Origin: Azotimanducus chitobiosivorans
Lineage (GTDB): Bacteria; Pseudomonadota; Gammaproteobacteria; Pseudomonadales; Azotimanducaceae
Length of the DNA stretch: 64,000 bases
Assembly: GCA_965200235.1 (NCBI GenBank)
Contig: OZ241339.1
Location: 930,001-994,000, forward strand
Direction of reading: 5' to 3'
In this document: positions 44,031-52,013 of the stretch, piece by piece
How the letters are laid out: every line of letters begins with the position of its first letter
Numbering within the stretch: the first letter of the stretch is position 1
Notes under the pieces: model-generated
Told to the model about the DNA's origin: nothing
What the model saw: the letters and a program-made list of their open reading frames with translations, nothing else
The model's database searches: none
Program-made: the position numbers and the translations under genes

Positions 44031-45200
44031 TCAAGCGAGTTGCAGCGCCTCTCGCAAAGCCTCTACCTTGTCAAGTCGCTCCCAAGGGAAGAAGCCGTCG
44101 TCGCTGTCTCTTCCGAAGTGCCCATAAGCTGCCGTTTTCGAATAGATCGGACGCAGCAAGCCGAGGCGCTCCACGATCATCTTCGGACGCATATCGAAGA
44201 TCTCTGCTGCCGCAGCTTCAACATCGGCTTCATCCAGCCCGTGACGCAGCGTGCCGTGAAACTCAAGGGAGAGCGATGTCGGCTTGGCTTGACCGATGGC
44301 GTAGGACACTTGCAGCTCGCAGCGCTTGGCGATGCCTGCCGCGACGATGTTCTTGGCGGCATGCCTTGCGGCGTAGGCCGCGGAACGGTCCACCTTGGAC
44401 GGGTCCTTGCCGGAAAACGCCCCACCGCCATGCCGCGCCATGCCGCCATAGGTGTCAACGATGATCTTGCGTCCGGTGAGCCCAGCATCAACGCGCGGGC
44501 CACCATCGGTAAAGCTGCCGGAAGGATTCACCCATAGCTGAGTGTGATTGCCGAAGTAGCCTCCCAAAGTCGGCTGAATAATGTGCCGCTCCACTTCGGC
44601 GCCGACTTCATCTTCACTCAAACGTCCATCGTGCAGCGTTGAGACAATCACGCACTCGATACTCTTGGGCTCACCGTCCTGATACGCGAAGGTGACTTGG
44701 CTCTTCGCATCCGGCCCCAGCCATTCCAGTTCACCTGAACGCCGAAGCGCTGATTGCGCGCGCATGAGCCGATGCGCATAGGCAATCGGCGCCGGCATGT
44801 ATTCCTCGGTTTCATCGCAGGCGAAGCCAAACATCATGCCCTGGTCACCTGCGCCCTGCTCGTGGTCTTCGCGCTCGTCCACACCTTCGGCGATCTCCTG
44901 CGATTGCGCCCCCATGTGCAGGAGAACATTGCAGGTGTTGCCGTTGTACCAATGCTCGTCGCTGTCGTAGCCGATGCCCGCAAGCGTTGTGCGCACGACC
45001 GCTTCGAGATCGACATCCGCAGTGGAGCGATATTCGCCCGCCACCACAACGCCCTTGCCGCTCAGCAGCGTCTCGCAAGCGACGCGCGCGTTCGCATCCT
45101 GCGCGAGATGCGCATCGAGCACCGCATCGGAGATCTGATCGGCGACTTTGTCGGGGTGCCCTTCCGACACGGATTCGGAAGTAAATAGCCTAAATGCCAT
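44031..45200 (-). CDS. metK: S-adenosylmethionine synthetase
   Basis: 389 residues. FTSESVSEGHPDKVADQISD carries the ATP/Mg site, GAGDQGMMFGFACDET the catalytic loop, and SGSFTDGGPRVDAGLTGRKI with GGGAFSGKDPSKVDRSAAYA the P-loop and K+ region. It makes AdoMet from methionine and ATP. The gene starts 48 bp from an inverted repeat at 45249 and no SAM riboswitch fold was recognised in the short leader left by the island. Confidence 0.97.
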   Translation of the reverse strand: MAFRLFTSESVSEGHPDKVADQISDAVLDAHLAQDANARVACETLLSGKGVVVAGEYRSTADVDLEAVVRTTLAGIGYDSDEHWYNGNTCNVLLHMGAQSQEIAEGVDEREDHEQGAGDQGMMFGFACDETEEYMPAPIAYAHRLMRAQSALRRSGELEWLGPDAKSQVTFAYQDGEPKSIECVIVSTLHDGRLSEDEVGAEVERHIIQPTLGGYFGNHTQLWVNPSGSFTDGGPRVDAGLTGRKIIVDTYGGMARHGGGAFSGKDPSKVDRSAAYAARHAAKNIVAAGIAKRCELQVSYAIGQAKPTSLSLEFHGTLRHGLDEADVEAAAAEIFDMRPKMIVERLGLLRPIYSKTAAYGHFGRDSDDGFFPWERLDKVEALREALQLA

Positions 45201-45248
45201 GAAATGTGTGCGTAGTGGAAATGAAGGCGCGTGATGTTACTAGGTATT

Positions 45249-45279
45249 CTCTGAACAAGTCCATTCTTGGACTTGTTCA
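45249..45279. repeat. Inverted repeat upstream of metK, split by island
   Basis: TGAACAAGTCCA (45252-45263) and TGGACTTGTTCA (45268-45279) form a 12-bp perfect hairpin with a 4-base loop. The last 9 bp, ACTTGTTCA, recur at 50109-50117 beyond the island, followed by GAG. With the island removed the stem becomes CTCTGAACAAGTCC/GGACTTGTTCAGAG, 14 bp, with a 6-base loop. Confidence 0.85.
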
Positions 45280-45618
45280 CCTCCATCCCCTGTTAAGGCG
45301 GCAGAGTTGAGTTTCTTGCGCCACTATTGAGGTTGTTCAGCTCAAGGACGGGGGGTTCGATGCGCCCGTCCATGGATTTCCGCTTCGGCTCCAAGCGTTC
45401 TCGGCGCGTTCCCCGGCTCGACGCGAAGACCAGCCCGCCGCCCCCTGTCAGCAGCGCGTCCGTGAACTCCGTCTCCACCTTCGCCGGGTTTGGTTCCATA
45501 CTCCGTTTCATGGGCGCGCCTGCCAAGTGACTTGAACGATGCTGGCATTTTGCCAAACCATGCCTGTCAGCGTGCGCCTTCCCTCGCTCTCCACATTTTC
45601 CTTATCAGGGAATTAGGG
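45280..45618. repeat. IS1380-derived MITE, copy 1 (339 bp)
   Basis: Left end CCTCCATCCCCTGTTAAGG; right end (reverse complement) CCCTAATTCCCTGATAAGG, an imperfect inverted pair. On the minus strand it still encodes ETEFTDALLTGGGGLVFASS, like the N-terminus of IS1380 transposases, then goes straight to the other end. It is thus an internal-deletion derivative, not a full IS. It is the left border of the island. Confidence 0.85.
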
Positions 45619-45657
45619 GCAAGTCAATCGTCGAGGTCGAGGCAATATCTTCATGGT

Positions 45658-46902
45658 ATGATGAAACGATGTTGGTTCGACTGCGAACAGAACAACAGGC
45701 GGCGGTTCACGCCCGGTTCTTTTCCTGCACCGCAGGGTGGCGCGTCCCGCCCACGAACGAGGGGTTCTACCGCGCCGTGCACTGATATGGCCGAAGTGGG
45801 GGAAGCAGGCGAAGGCACGGCACGAGGTATTGTGATCTTCGGAAAAGTGGTTGTTCTGGCCGCTGGGGTATCGGCGGCTGCTTGGGCGACTTGGTGGGTC
45901 GCGGACTGGCTCCGCAGGATGATACTGGCTCAACCGCTGACCGATGGCGATGAGTGGGCTGCGCTCCTCGGAGGCGGATTGGCAGCATGGGCGCTCTTCC
46001 TTTTCCGAAGCGGCTTCATCGAACAGACGCTGGATATCCTGCCGAGGGCAAAGGACATGCTGACCGGTCTCCGGACACCCGGCTGGAAGCCCTTCCTGAG
46101 CGATTTCGGCAGCTTCGTGCGGACCATGGCGATTCCAGGCATCGTAACGGTGTTCGCCCTTGTGTTCGCGGGCAATGGCATCGTCAACCAGATCGTGCCG
46201 CCGGTCGATCAGGAGCCCGACCTCGCGACGCGGATCGAGAAAATCAGCACTGAAATCGACCAGCGGCTGACGACACTCGAAAACAATGTTCGGGGGGTGA
46301 ATCTGCGGGCGGCGTTAGATGAACAAGGGTACACGGAGCGCAGGGCGGGCTTCCTGGAAGTCTTGGAGAGCTTGTCGGGAGGGAATGGCGGCTATCCATC
46401 AGACTACTACTTCGCACGTTTCCCGGTGGGATTCGCGGCGGCGAAAGTGAATAACGCGGGACAGCTTATCGGCGGCGTTGACGCGCCGAGCGTCCGCAAT
46501 CCGGAACTGGTGCAGGAGATCGTTCAGGCCTTTTTGCCATGCGGCTCTGCGAGCGGAGATGATCCGGTGATCCTGAAGGTGGAGGGCTACGCCAGTTCAG
46601 AGCCGTTCTCGGCCAGAGCCGACTCGGACGAGCTAAACGTGAAAACGGCCAACGCCCGGCGGCATACCGTCGCACGGATGCTCAGGGACGAGATCGGTTC
46701 CGAGAATGCTGGCAGGGTGGTGGTGCGCGAATCCGATGACTACGAGTCGCTCGCGGCGATGGAGCAGGACCGAGAGTTCAACGATCTTGCGGGCGGTGGC
46801 TCGGAGGACCAATACCTGCTCACCCGTGCGGCGCACGTGAAGGTGCTGCATCCAGGCAGGTGCGCAGTGGGCGAACAAGCCGATGGCGAGGAAGTGCCTT
46901 GA
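45658..46902 (+). CDS. Membrane protein with C-terminal OmpA/MotB-like domain
   Basis: 414 residues if ATG 45658 is used (GAGG 15-20 bp upstream); ATG 45787 (MAEVGEAGEGTARGIVIFGK) is a good alternative and starts nearer the first helix. Three helices follow: GIVIFGKVVVLAAGVSAAAW, ALLGGGLAAWALFLF and MAIPGIVTVFALVFAGNGIV. A short coiled coil (IEKISTEIDQRLTTLENNV) comes next, and near residue 320-410 a domain with ILKVEGYASSEPFSA, SDELNVKTANARRHTVARML and a late strand. Its pattern (VEG...N..A..RA..V) is that of peptidoglycan-binding OmpA_C/MotB domains. MotB-like ZorB of Zorya defence is a distant comparison, but no ZorA/C/D gene is present. Function unknown. Confidence 0.7.
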   Translation: MMKRCWFDCEQNNRRRFTPGSFPAPQGGASRPRTRGSTAPCTDMAEVGEAGEGTARGIVIFGKVVVLAAGVSAAAWATWWVADWLRRMILAQPLTDGDEWAALLGGGLAAWALFLFRSGFIEQTLDILPRAKDMLTGLRTPGWKPFLSDFGSFVRTMAIPGIVTVFALVFAGNGIVNQIVPPVDQEPDLATRIEKISTEIDQRLTTLENNVRGVNLRAALDEQGYTERRAGFLEVLESLSGGNGGYPSDYYFARFPVGFAAAKVNNAGQLIGGVDAPSVRNPELVQEIVQAFLPCGSASGDDPVILKVEGYASSEPFSARADSDELNVKTANARRHTVARMLRDEIGSENAGRVVVRESDDYESLAAMEQDREFNDLAGGGSEDQYLLTRAAHVKVLHPGRCAVGEQADGEEVP

Positions 46903-47265
46903 GTATGGGACGGCGCGATTGGATCGGGAGGAGGCGCCTATTGGGTCCTCAATCCCCTGTTAAGGCGGCAGAGTTGAGTTTCTTGCGCCACTATTAAGGT
47001 TGTTAAGCTCAAGGGCGAGGGTTCGATGCGCCCGTCCATGGATTTCCGCTTCGGCTCCAAGCGTTTTCGGCGTGTTCCCCGGCTCGACGCGAAGACCAGC
47101 CCCCCAGCAGCGCCCGCATCGGAGCGGGCATCTTGCCCTCGATTGGGTAATGGAGGGCGGATTTGATCAAAACTGAGAATTGCTCGATGCGGAGGAATCA
47201 TGCATCCAAGGCGCCGCGTCGCTGCTAGAATCCCACTCCAAGTCTTAGAGGGCCAGCCATCCGCC
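46903..47265. other. Gap holding an IS1380 end fragment (46947-47103)
   Basis: 46947-47103 matches the first 157 bp of the MITEs (CCTCAATCCCCTGTTAAGG, then the TTTCTTGCGCCACTATTAAG block) and stops inside the GAAGACCAGCCC block, where other sequence (CAGCAGCGCCCGCATCGGAG) begins. From 47104 to 47265 no gene is seen, and a short repeat GCCCGCATCGGAGCGGGC can form a small hairpin (47111-47128). Confidence 0.7.
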
Positions 47266-47694
47266 ATGCGCGCCACGCCATCCCCGCCCCAGCCGGCGGC
47301 CCCCCGTTCCCCGATCGGCATTGATGACTCCGAACCCTGGTCCATGGCCGATACACTGCGCGGCTCGACGGATGCGGCCGAATACAAGCATGTCGTTCCG
47401 GGCCCGATCTTTCTGAAGTACATATCGGACGCTTTTGAGGAGCGCCATGCCGCGGTGCTCGCGCAGTGGGGCGAGGAGACCGCGGAAGACCCGGATGAGT
47501 ACACAGCCGAAGCCATCTTCTGGGTGCCGCCCGAGGCGCGCTGGGCCAACCTGAGCGCCCAAGCCGGTCAGCCCAGCGTCGGGACAATCGTTGATGATGC
47601 CATGGCCGCCATGGAGCGCGACAATCCTGCGCTCTGCGCCGACTTCATATTTGAACCAGCCGTACACGATTCGAAAAACCCTTCAATATGGTAA
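47266..47694 (+). pseudogene. HsdM (type I restriction-modification methylase) N-terminal stub
   Basis: The frame from ATG 47266 (142 residues) has the HsdM N-terminal helical domain: WSMADTLRGSTDAAEYKHVV, PGPIFLKYISDAFEERHAAV, PDEYTAEAIFWVPPEARWAN and GTIVDDAMAAMERDNPAL. Homology ends there. The next residues, CADFIFEPAVHDSKNPSIW, are foreign, and no methylase motif (NPPF) follows. The normal hsdM has about 500 codons, so this is a truncated, inactive relic. It shows that the AlbA_2 gene 26 bp downstream came from a type I RM locus. Confidence 0.85.
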
Positions 47695-47720
47695 GCGAGT
47701 GACCCGAAGCAGCTAGATCA

Positions 47721-49466
47721 ATGACCTTCTCCGACGACGACATCAGACAACATCTTCGCTTGCGGGAGGACTCCTCGTGGGAGTTCAAGCAGATCGAGTT
47801 TCGCGGCAATCGGCCCGTTCGCCCTGCTCGGGACGATTGGGCCGACGAGATCACCGCATTCGCAAACGCAAGCGGCGGCGTCATTCTCTATGGAGTGAGT
47901 GATGCGGGGAAACTGCAGGGCCTGACCCCGGAACAGCTTGTTGAGCTGGATCGCCTCATCGTTGAGATTTGTGCCGACAGCGTCAAGCCGGCCTTGCCGG
48001 TCGAGATTCACCACCACGAGGTCGACGGAAAGGCGTTGCTGCTTGTGACAGTGCCGAAGGGTTCATCGGTGCATGAGAACAAGGGACGGAGCTTCATTCG
48101 CATCGGCGCCTCCAAACGCGCCATGGCCAGCGAGGAGCGGTTGCGCCTATCGCAGACGCGATCACAGGCGCGCCATCGCTGGTTCGACGAGCAAACCGTG
48201 GCAGGAACCGGTTTCGAGACATTGCACGAGGCATTGTGGATGCCGCTGCTGAGCGTCGCCGGCAGGGCGAACCCCCAAGCCGCGCTGGAGAAAATGAGCC
48301 TGCTCGGCGCGGACGACCAAGGCAACCTGCGCGCCACCGTGGCGGGAATCTTGAGTTGCTGCAAAAACCCCGAGGAGTGGCTGCCGCAAGCCTGCATATC
48401 CGCCACTCTGTATCGAGGCCTCGACAGGGCTTCGGGCCAGATCGACGCTCAAACCATCTTTGGGCCGCTGACCCAACAGATTGCGGAGGCTGTCGCCTTT
48501 GCCGCGCGCAACATGCGAATTGGCGCCCACAAGGACCCCGCGCGCATCGATTTGCCGCAGTACAGCGTTCGAGCGTTGTTCGAGGCCATCACCAACGCCG
48601 TTGTCCACCGCGACTATTCAGCCCACGGCGGCCGCATTCGCCTCTCGATGTTTGCCGACCGGATCGAGATTCAGTCGCCAGGCGCTTTGGCGAACAACAT
48701 CGGCGTTGAAGATCTGCCCTTTCGGCAGGCGACTCGCAACGAAGTGCTTGCTTCCGTTCTCGGAAGAACGGGAGTCGGCGGCATCAAGGGCGCCGAGGAA
48801 AGGGGCTTCATCATGGAGCGCCGGGGTGACGGCATCCCGATCATCCGCAACGAAACCAAGCAACTGGCCGGAAGGTCGCCGGAGTTCAAGTTGATCGGCG
48901 GCTCGGAACTTCTCGTGGTCCTACCCAGTGCGCCCACCCAGCCAAGCCCTGCGCTGGTGGAGGTTGAAGTTTGGGCCAATCAAAGCGCGCTGGCCGGGGC
49001 GGCCGTTCTAGTGCTGTTCCCCAACCACACTTGGAAATCCGCAACAACCGACAGCTTCGGGAGAGCCACCTTAGGCATCCACACCACCGAGCTGCCCTTG
49101 ACCGTCTTTGTGGCGGCTGCGGACCATGCCGCTCATATGATACGCAACTGGCTGCCGTCTTCTGAAACCGTGTCCGTGGAGCTCGACGCACTGCCGGACG
49201 GGGGCAGTGCGATATTTGAAGACAAGACGGGGCACCTCCCCGGACTAACCGGGCGCCTGAACCCAATCCGCGACAATCTTGATCGAACCTATTTGTACGC
49301 TTCGAACATCGCCATCAACGAAGGCAAGCCCCAACCTGTCCACTTCGCCCTGAACGAGGACTTGCACCTCGTTGATTCGAATGGCGTGAAGTGTCTTGTG
49401 CGAATCGTCCAGATTCTCGGCAGTTGCGCATTGGTGCAATACCGTTCCCCGGGTTGTGCCTCGTGA
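47721..49466 (+). CDS. AlbA_2/Schlafen-like ATP-binding protein with C-terminal beta extension
   Basis: 581 residues. An AlbA_2 (divergent AAA_4, PF04326-type) domain lies near residues 15-130: REDSSWEFKQIEF, WADEITAFANASGGVILYGV, GRSFIRIGASKRAMASEERL. A GHKL-like ATP-binding region follows near residue 290: LFEAITNAVVHRDYSAHGGR and ADRIEIQSPGAL, LPFRQATRNEVLASVLG and GGIKGAEERGFIMERR. From about residue 415 to the end there is an additional region with Ig/carboxypeptidase-regulatory-like strands (ALAGAAVLVLFPNHTWKSAT, TDSFGRATLGIHT), then a compact end (EDLHLVDSNGVKCLVRIVQ). Typical relatives end near residue 480 with winged-helix domains. They are usual accessory proteins at type I RM loci, of unsettled role. 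The gene is intact and coupled to the HEPN stub by GTGA. Confidence 0.8.
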   Translation: MTFSDDDIRQHLRLREDSSWEFKQIEFRGNRPVRPARDDWADEITAFANASGGVILYGVSDAGKLQGLTPEQLVELDRLIVEICADSVKPALPVEIHHHEVDGKALLLVTVPKGSSVHENKGRSFIRIGASKRAMASEERLRLSQTRSQARHRWFDEQTVAGTGFETLHEALWMPLLSVAGRANPQAALEKMSLLGADDQGNLRATVAGILSCCKNPEEWLPQACISATLYRGLDRASGQIDAQTIFGPLTQQIAEAVAFAARNMRIGAHKDPARIDLPQYSVRALFEAITNAVVHRDYSAHGGRIRLSMFADRIEIQSPGALANNIGVEDLPFRQATRNEVLASVLGRTGVGGIKGAEERGFIMERRGDGIPIIRNETKQLAGRSPEFKLIGGSELLVVLPSAPTQPSPALVEVEVWANQSALAGAAVLVLFPNHTWKSATTDSFGRATLGIHTTELPLTVFVAAADHAAHMIRNWLPSSETVSVELDALPDGGSAIFEDKTGHLPGLTGRLNPIRDNLDRTYLYASNIAINEGKPQPVHFALNEDLHLVDSNGVKCLVRIVQILGSCALVQYRSPGCAS

Positions 49467-49720
49467 GCATCGACACGACCTTCCTGCGGCGCTGCATCGG
49501 AGCCTTGGAGCGAGCGCTGGACGGCATGGAAAAGCATCGGGTAGCCGATGATGTTCTGTACGAGGTATTTCGCGCCGCCTGCGTCAAGGAGTTGAACATG
49601 CACGCGACGGACACGCCGGTCACGGCGCCCAAGGCTCAAACCTGGCCCCAAACGCGCAATTTCACCGCTCCTCGCCCAGTTCAACCTAACCTCTGCTCAC
49701 TCGTGAAATATCCGGGTTAG
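49463..49720 (+). pseudogene. HEPN-like protein stub (nucleotidyltransferase-partner type)
   Basis: GTG 49463 overlaps the TGA of the ATPase gene. Residues 1-45, IGALERALDGMEKHRVADDV and YEVFRAACVKEL, resemble the start of HI0074/HEPN proteins, where RAACVKEFE leads to the catalytic helix. After CVKEL the sequence (MHATDTPVTAPKAQTW) is unrelated and the RxxxxH motif is missing. The homologous part is thus cut about 120 bp after the start by the junction leading to the right MITE. Confidence 0.5.
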
Positions 49721-49770
49721 TGACTTTTGTAACTCACGGCGGCTTCGCGCTCATTCTCTCACCCCTTGCA

Positions 49771-50108
49771 CCTCAATCCCCTGTTAAGGCGGCAGAGTTG
49801 AGTTTCTTGCGCCACTATTAAGGTTGTTAAGCTCAAGGGCGGGGGTTCGATGCGCCCGTCCATGGATTTCCGCTTCGGCTCCAAGCGTTTTCGGCGTGTT
49901 CCGCGGCTCGACGCGAAGACCAGCCCGCCGCAACCCGTCAGCAGCGCGTCCGTGAACTCCGTCTCCACTTTCGCCGGGTTTGGTTCCGTAATCCGTTTCA
50001 TGGGCGCGCCTGCCAAGTGACTTGAACGATGCTGGCATTTTGCCAAACCATGCCTGTCAGCGTGCGCGTTCCCTCGCTCTCCACCTTTTCCTTATCAGGG
50101 AATTAGGG
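49771..50108. repeat. IS1380-derived MITE, copy 2 (338 bp)
   Basis: Same structure and orientation as copy 1, with only scattered changes. Ends CCTCAATCCCCTGTTAAGG and, reversed, CCCTAATTCCCTGATAAGG. The right end abuts the 9-bp repeat ACTTGTTCA. It stands 51 bp before the prs start, so the prs promoter may lie in it or across the junction. Confidence 0.9.
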
Positions 50109-50159
50109 ACTTGTTCAGAGTCTCCCGATATTTGCGCACTTCGTCTTAGAATGCGCCCC

Positions 50160-51101
50160 ATGAACGGCGAGATCACATTGGTCGCTGGCAACTCGCATCT
50201 TGCGTTCGCACGCGAGATCAGCGAGTGCTTGGGCATCCCGCTTGCGCGCACGCTCTTCAAGCGATTCGGCAACGAGAACCTCATGTTTCAGTGCCTTGAA
50301 AACGTGCGCGAGCAGGATGTGTTCGTGATTCAGACATCGGCCCCGCCGCTGTCCGACCACATCATCGAAGTTCTCATCATGGTCGATGCCTTGAAGCACG
50401 CATCCGCGGGTCGCGTGACGGTCATCCTGCCCTACTTCCCCTATGCTCGCTCGGATAAGAAGGATCGCCCGCGCATTTCCATCACCGCGCGCCTGATGGC
50501 GGATTTGCTCGAAACCGCTGGGGCCGACCGAGTATTGACGATGAACCTGCACTCGCCGCAGGTGCAAGGCTTCTTCCGCATTCCAGTCGATCAGCTCAAC
50601 GCCACCCCCATCCTTTGCGATCATCTGCGGGCATCGACCCCACTTGACGATCATGTGCTCGTCGCGAGCGATGTCGGCGAAGCCAAGGACCTGCAAAGCT
50701 ACGCCGAGCGACTCGGCCTGCCGCTCGCAATCATCGACAAGCGCCGCAAGGATGATTCAGAGCAGCCGCGCGCGGTGGCGCTCATTGGCGAAGTCGGCGG
50801 CCGCAACGCGCTCATCATCGACGATGAGGTCGCGAGCGGCGGCACGCTGGTCGAAGCGGCGAGCTTCCTAGTCTCCCAAGGCGCTCTGCGCGTCGAAGCG
50901 GCGGCAGTTCATCCGGTGTTATCCGGCTCGGCGATCGAACGACTCGGCGGTTCGGCGATCGAACGGCTGGTCGTGACCAACACCATTCCGGTGAAGCCAT
51001 CGCCTGAATTTCCTGTCACCCAAGTCTCAGTAGCGCCGCTGTTCGCCGAAGCCATCAAGGCCATTCATTCGGGATCGAGCATCTCGGCGCTGTTTCATTA
51101 G
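50160..51101 (+). CDS. prs: Ribose-phosphate pyrophosphokinase
   Basis: 313 residues from ATG 50160 (MNGEITLVAGNSHLAFAREI); ATG 50151 three codons earlier is also possible. It makes PRPP from ribose 5-phosphate and ATP. VFVIQTSAPPLSDHIIEVLI and VTVILPYFPYARSDKKDRPR form the ATP/regulatory parts, and ALIIDDEVASGGTLVEAA is the PRPP loop, with DDEVASGGT where DDxIDTGGT is normal. It is therefore a somewhat divergent Prs. An EEP gene starts 3 bp downstream. Confidence 0.92.
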   Translation: MNGEITLVAGNSHLAFAREISECLGIPLARTLFKRFGNENLMFQCLENVREQDVFVIQTSAPPLSDHIIEVLIMVDALKHASAGRVTVILPYFPYARSDKKDRPRISITARLMADLLETAGADRVLTMNLHSPQVQGFFRIPVDQLNATPILCDHLRASTPLDDHVLVASDVGEAKDLQSYAERLGLPLAIIDKRRKDDSEQPRAVALIGEVGGRNALIIDDEVASGGTLVEAASFLVSQGALRVEAAAVHPVLSGSAIERLGGSAIERLVVTNTIPVKPSPEFPVTQVSVAPLFAEAIKAIHSGSSISALFH

Positions 51102-51103
51102 CG

Positions 51104-51961
51104 ATGGGCACCGACTCGACCAAGGTCATCAGCTGGAACATCGCCAAGCGCGCCTCGGCTTGGAAAGCGCTTGCCGAGATGGCTGGCAGAGGTGATGCCG
51201 ATCTTGCGCTGCTGCAAGAGGCAGGCGATCCACCGAGCGAGATCGCGAGCCAGTTTGGTTTTCAAAACGATGCCTTGGGCTTGGATCTGTTCGACCGCTG
51301 GCCCCTGGTTGTCGCGCTCTCAGACAGAGTCAAGGTCGAATCGTTCAAGCAAGTGCCCGCAAATGGCGGCTATAGCAAGCGTGAACTCGGCGTGAGCGGC
51401 ATCGGCACCCTTGCGGCCGCGAGGGTCGTTCCGCATGGCAGCGAAGCGGACGCATTCATTGCGGTGTCCATGTATGCGCGATGGATGCGCGCGCACCCGA
51501 CAACAGGACCGCATCCGCGCATACATGCCGACATCTCAGTTCATCGCATCCTGTCCGACATGCAGACCTTTATTGATTCTTTAGACCCCTCGAAGTACAG
51601 AATCCTCGCAGCGGGTGATCTCAATATTTTCTATGGCGCAGACGGAAGCACCCTCTCTTGGCCCGAACGAGAGCGCCTTGTCTGGCAGCGCTTTGACTCG
51701 CTAGGGCTGGTGTTCTTAGGGCCACAGGCACCAAACGGACGCCCGTCTGCATCTGCTCAGCCCGATGTCCCCGCGGGCACGCTGAATGTACCGACCTACC
51801 GAACCAATAAGCAAACACCTGCCGAAGCCAATCGCCAGCTTGACTATGCGTTCGCATCCCGTGGTTTCCACGAGCGAATCAAAGTGCGGGCGTTGAACAG
51901 GGTCGAAGAGTGGGGGCCAAGCGACCATTGCCGGCTCTCGATTGAGATCGACGGGCAGTGA
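51104..51961 (+). CDS. Endonuclease/exonuclease/phosphatase-family protein
   Basis: 285 residues of the EEP fold. Catalytic marks run in order: ISWNIAKRASAWKALAEM (Asn), ADLALLQEAGDPPSE (Glu), RILAAGDLNIFYG (Asp and Asn), RQLDYAFASRGF and EWGPSDHCRLSIEI (Asp-His). No signal peptide, so it is cytoplasmic. EEP enzymes cut DNA, RNA, or phosphate esters, and the substrate is not evident. It is 3 bp from prs and likely co-transcribed. Confidence 0.85.
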   Translation: MGTDSTKVISWNIAKRASAWKALAEMAGRGDADLALLQEAGDPPSEIASQFGFQNDALGLDLFDRWPLVVALSDRVKVESFKQVPANGGYSKRELGVSGIGTLAAARVVPHGSEADAFIAVSMYARWMRAHPTTGPHPRIHADISVHRILSDMQTFIDSLDPSKYRILAAGDLNIFYGADGSTLSWPERERLVWQRFDSLGLVFLGPQAPNGRPSASAQPDVPAGTLNVPTYRTNKQTPAEANRQLDYAFASRGFHERIKVRALNRVEEWGPSDHCRLSIEIDGQ

Positions 51962-52013
51962 ACACGACCGCCAGCATACCTCGCAGATACTGAGCGAGGA
52001 GCCTGCGCCACAT

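Larger units (their letters stand above)
45280..50108. mobile_element. Composite island bordered by two IS1380-derived MITEs
   Basis: A 4.8-kb unit with MITE copies at 45280-45618 and 49771-50108 in the same orientation, and a perfect 9-bp direct repeat ACTTGTTCA on the outside (45271-45279, 50109-50117). Its cargo is a membrane protein with OmpA-like domain, an IS1380 end fragment, an HsdM stub, an AlbA_2 ATPase and a HEPN stub. The direct repeat and the restored palindrome argue for insertion as one unit. IS1380 elements usually duplicate 4-5 bp, so 9 bp is unexpected. Confidence 0.65.

Noticed and set aside
45201..45280. SAM riboswitch in front of metK
   Set aside because: Only 48 bp precede the hairpin at 45249, and no SAM-I or SAM-II conserved core is recognisable.
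45490..45657. N-terminal extension of the island membrane protein into the MITE
   Set aside because: The extra residues are MITE sequence that also occur, in frames without the gene, at 50022 onward.
45658..49466. Complete Zorya or BREX-type defence system in the island
   Set aside because: Only a MotB/OmpA-like protein and one AlbA_2 ATPase are present; the helicase, nuclease and MotA-like genes needed for such a label are missing.
50925..50980. Apparent tandem duplication in prs (GSAIERLGGSAIERL)
   Set aside because: Aligned by eye to ordinary Prs proteins, the segment has the normal length, so it is not an insertion. The similarity is probably local gene conversion or chance.
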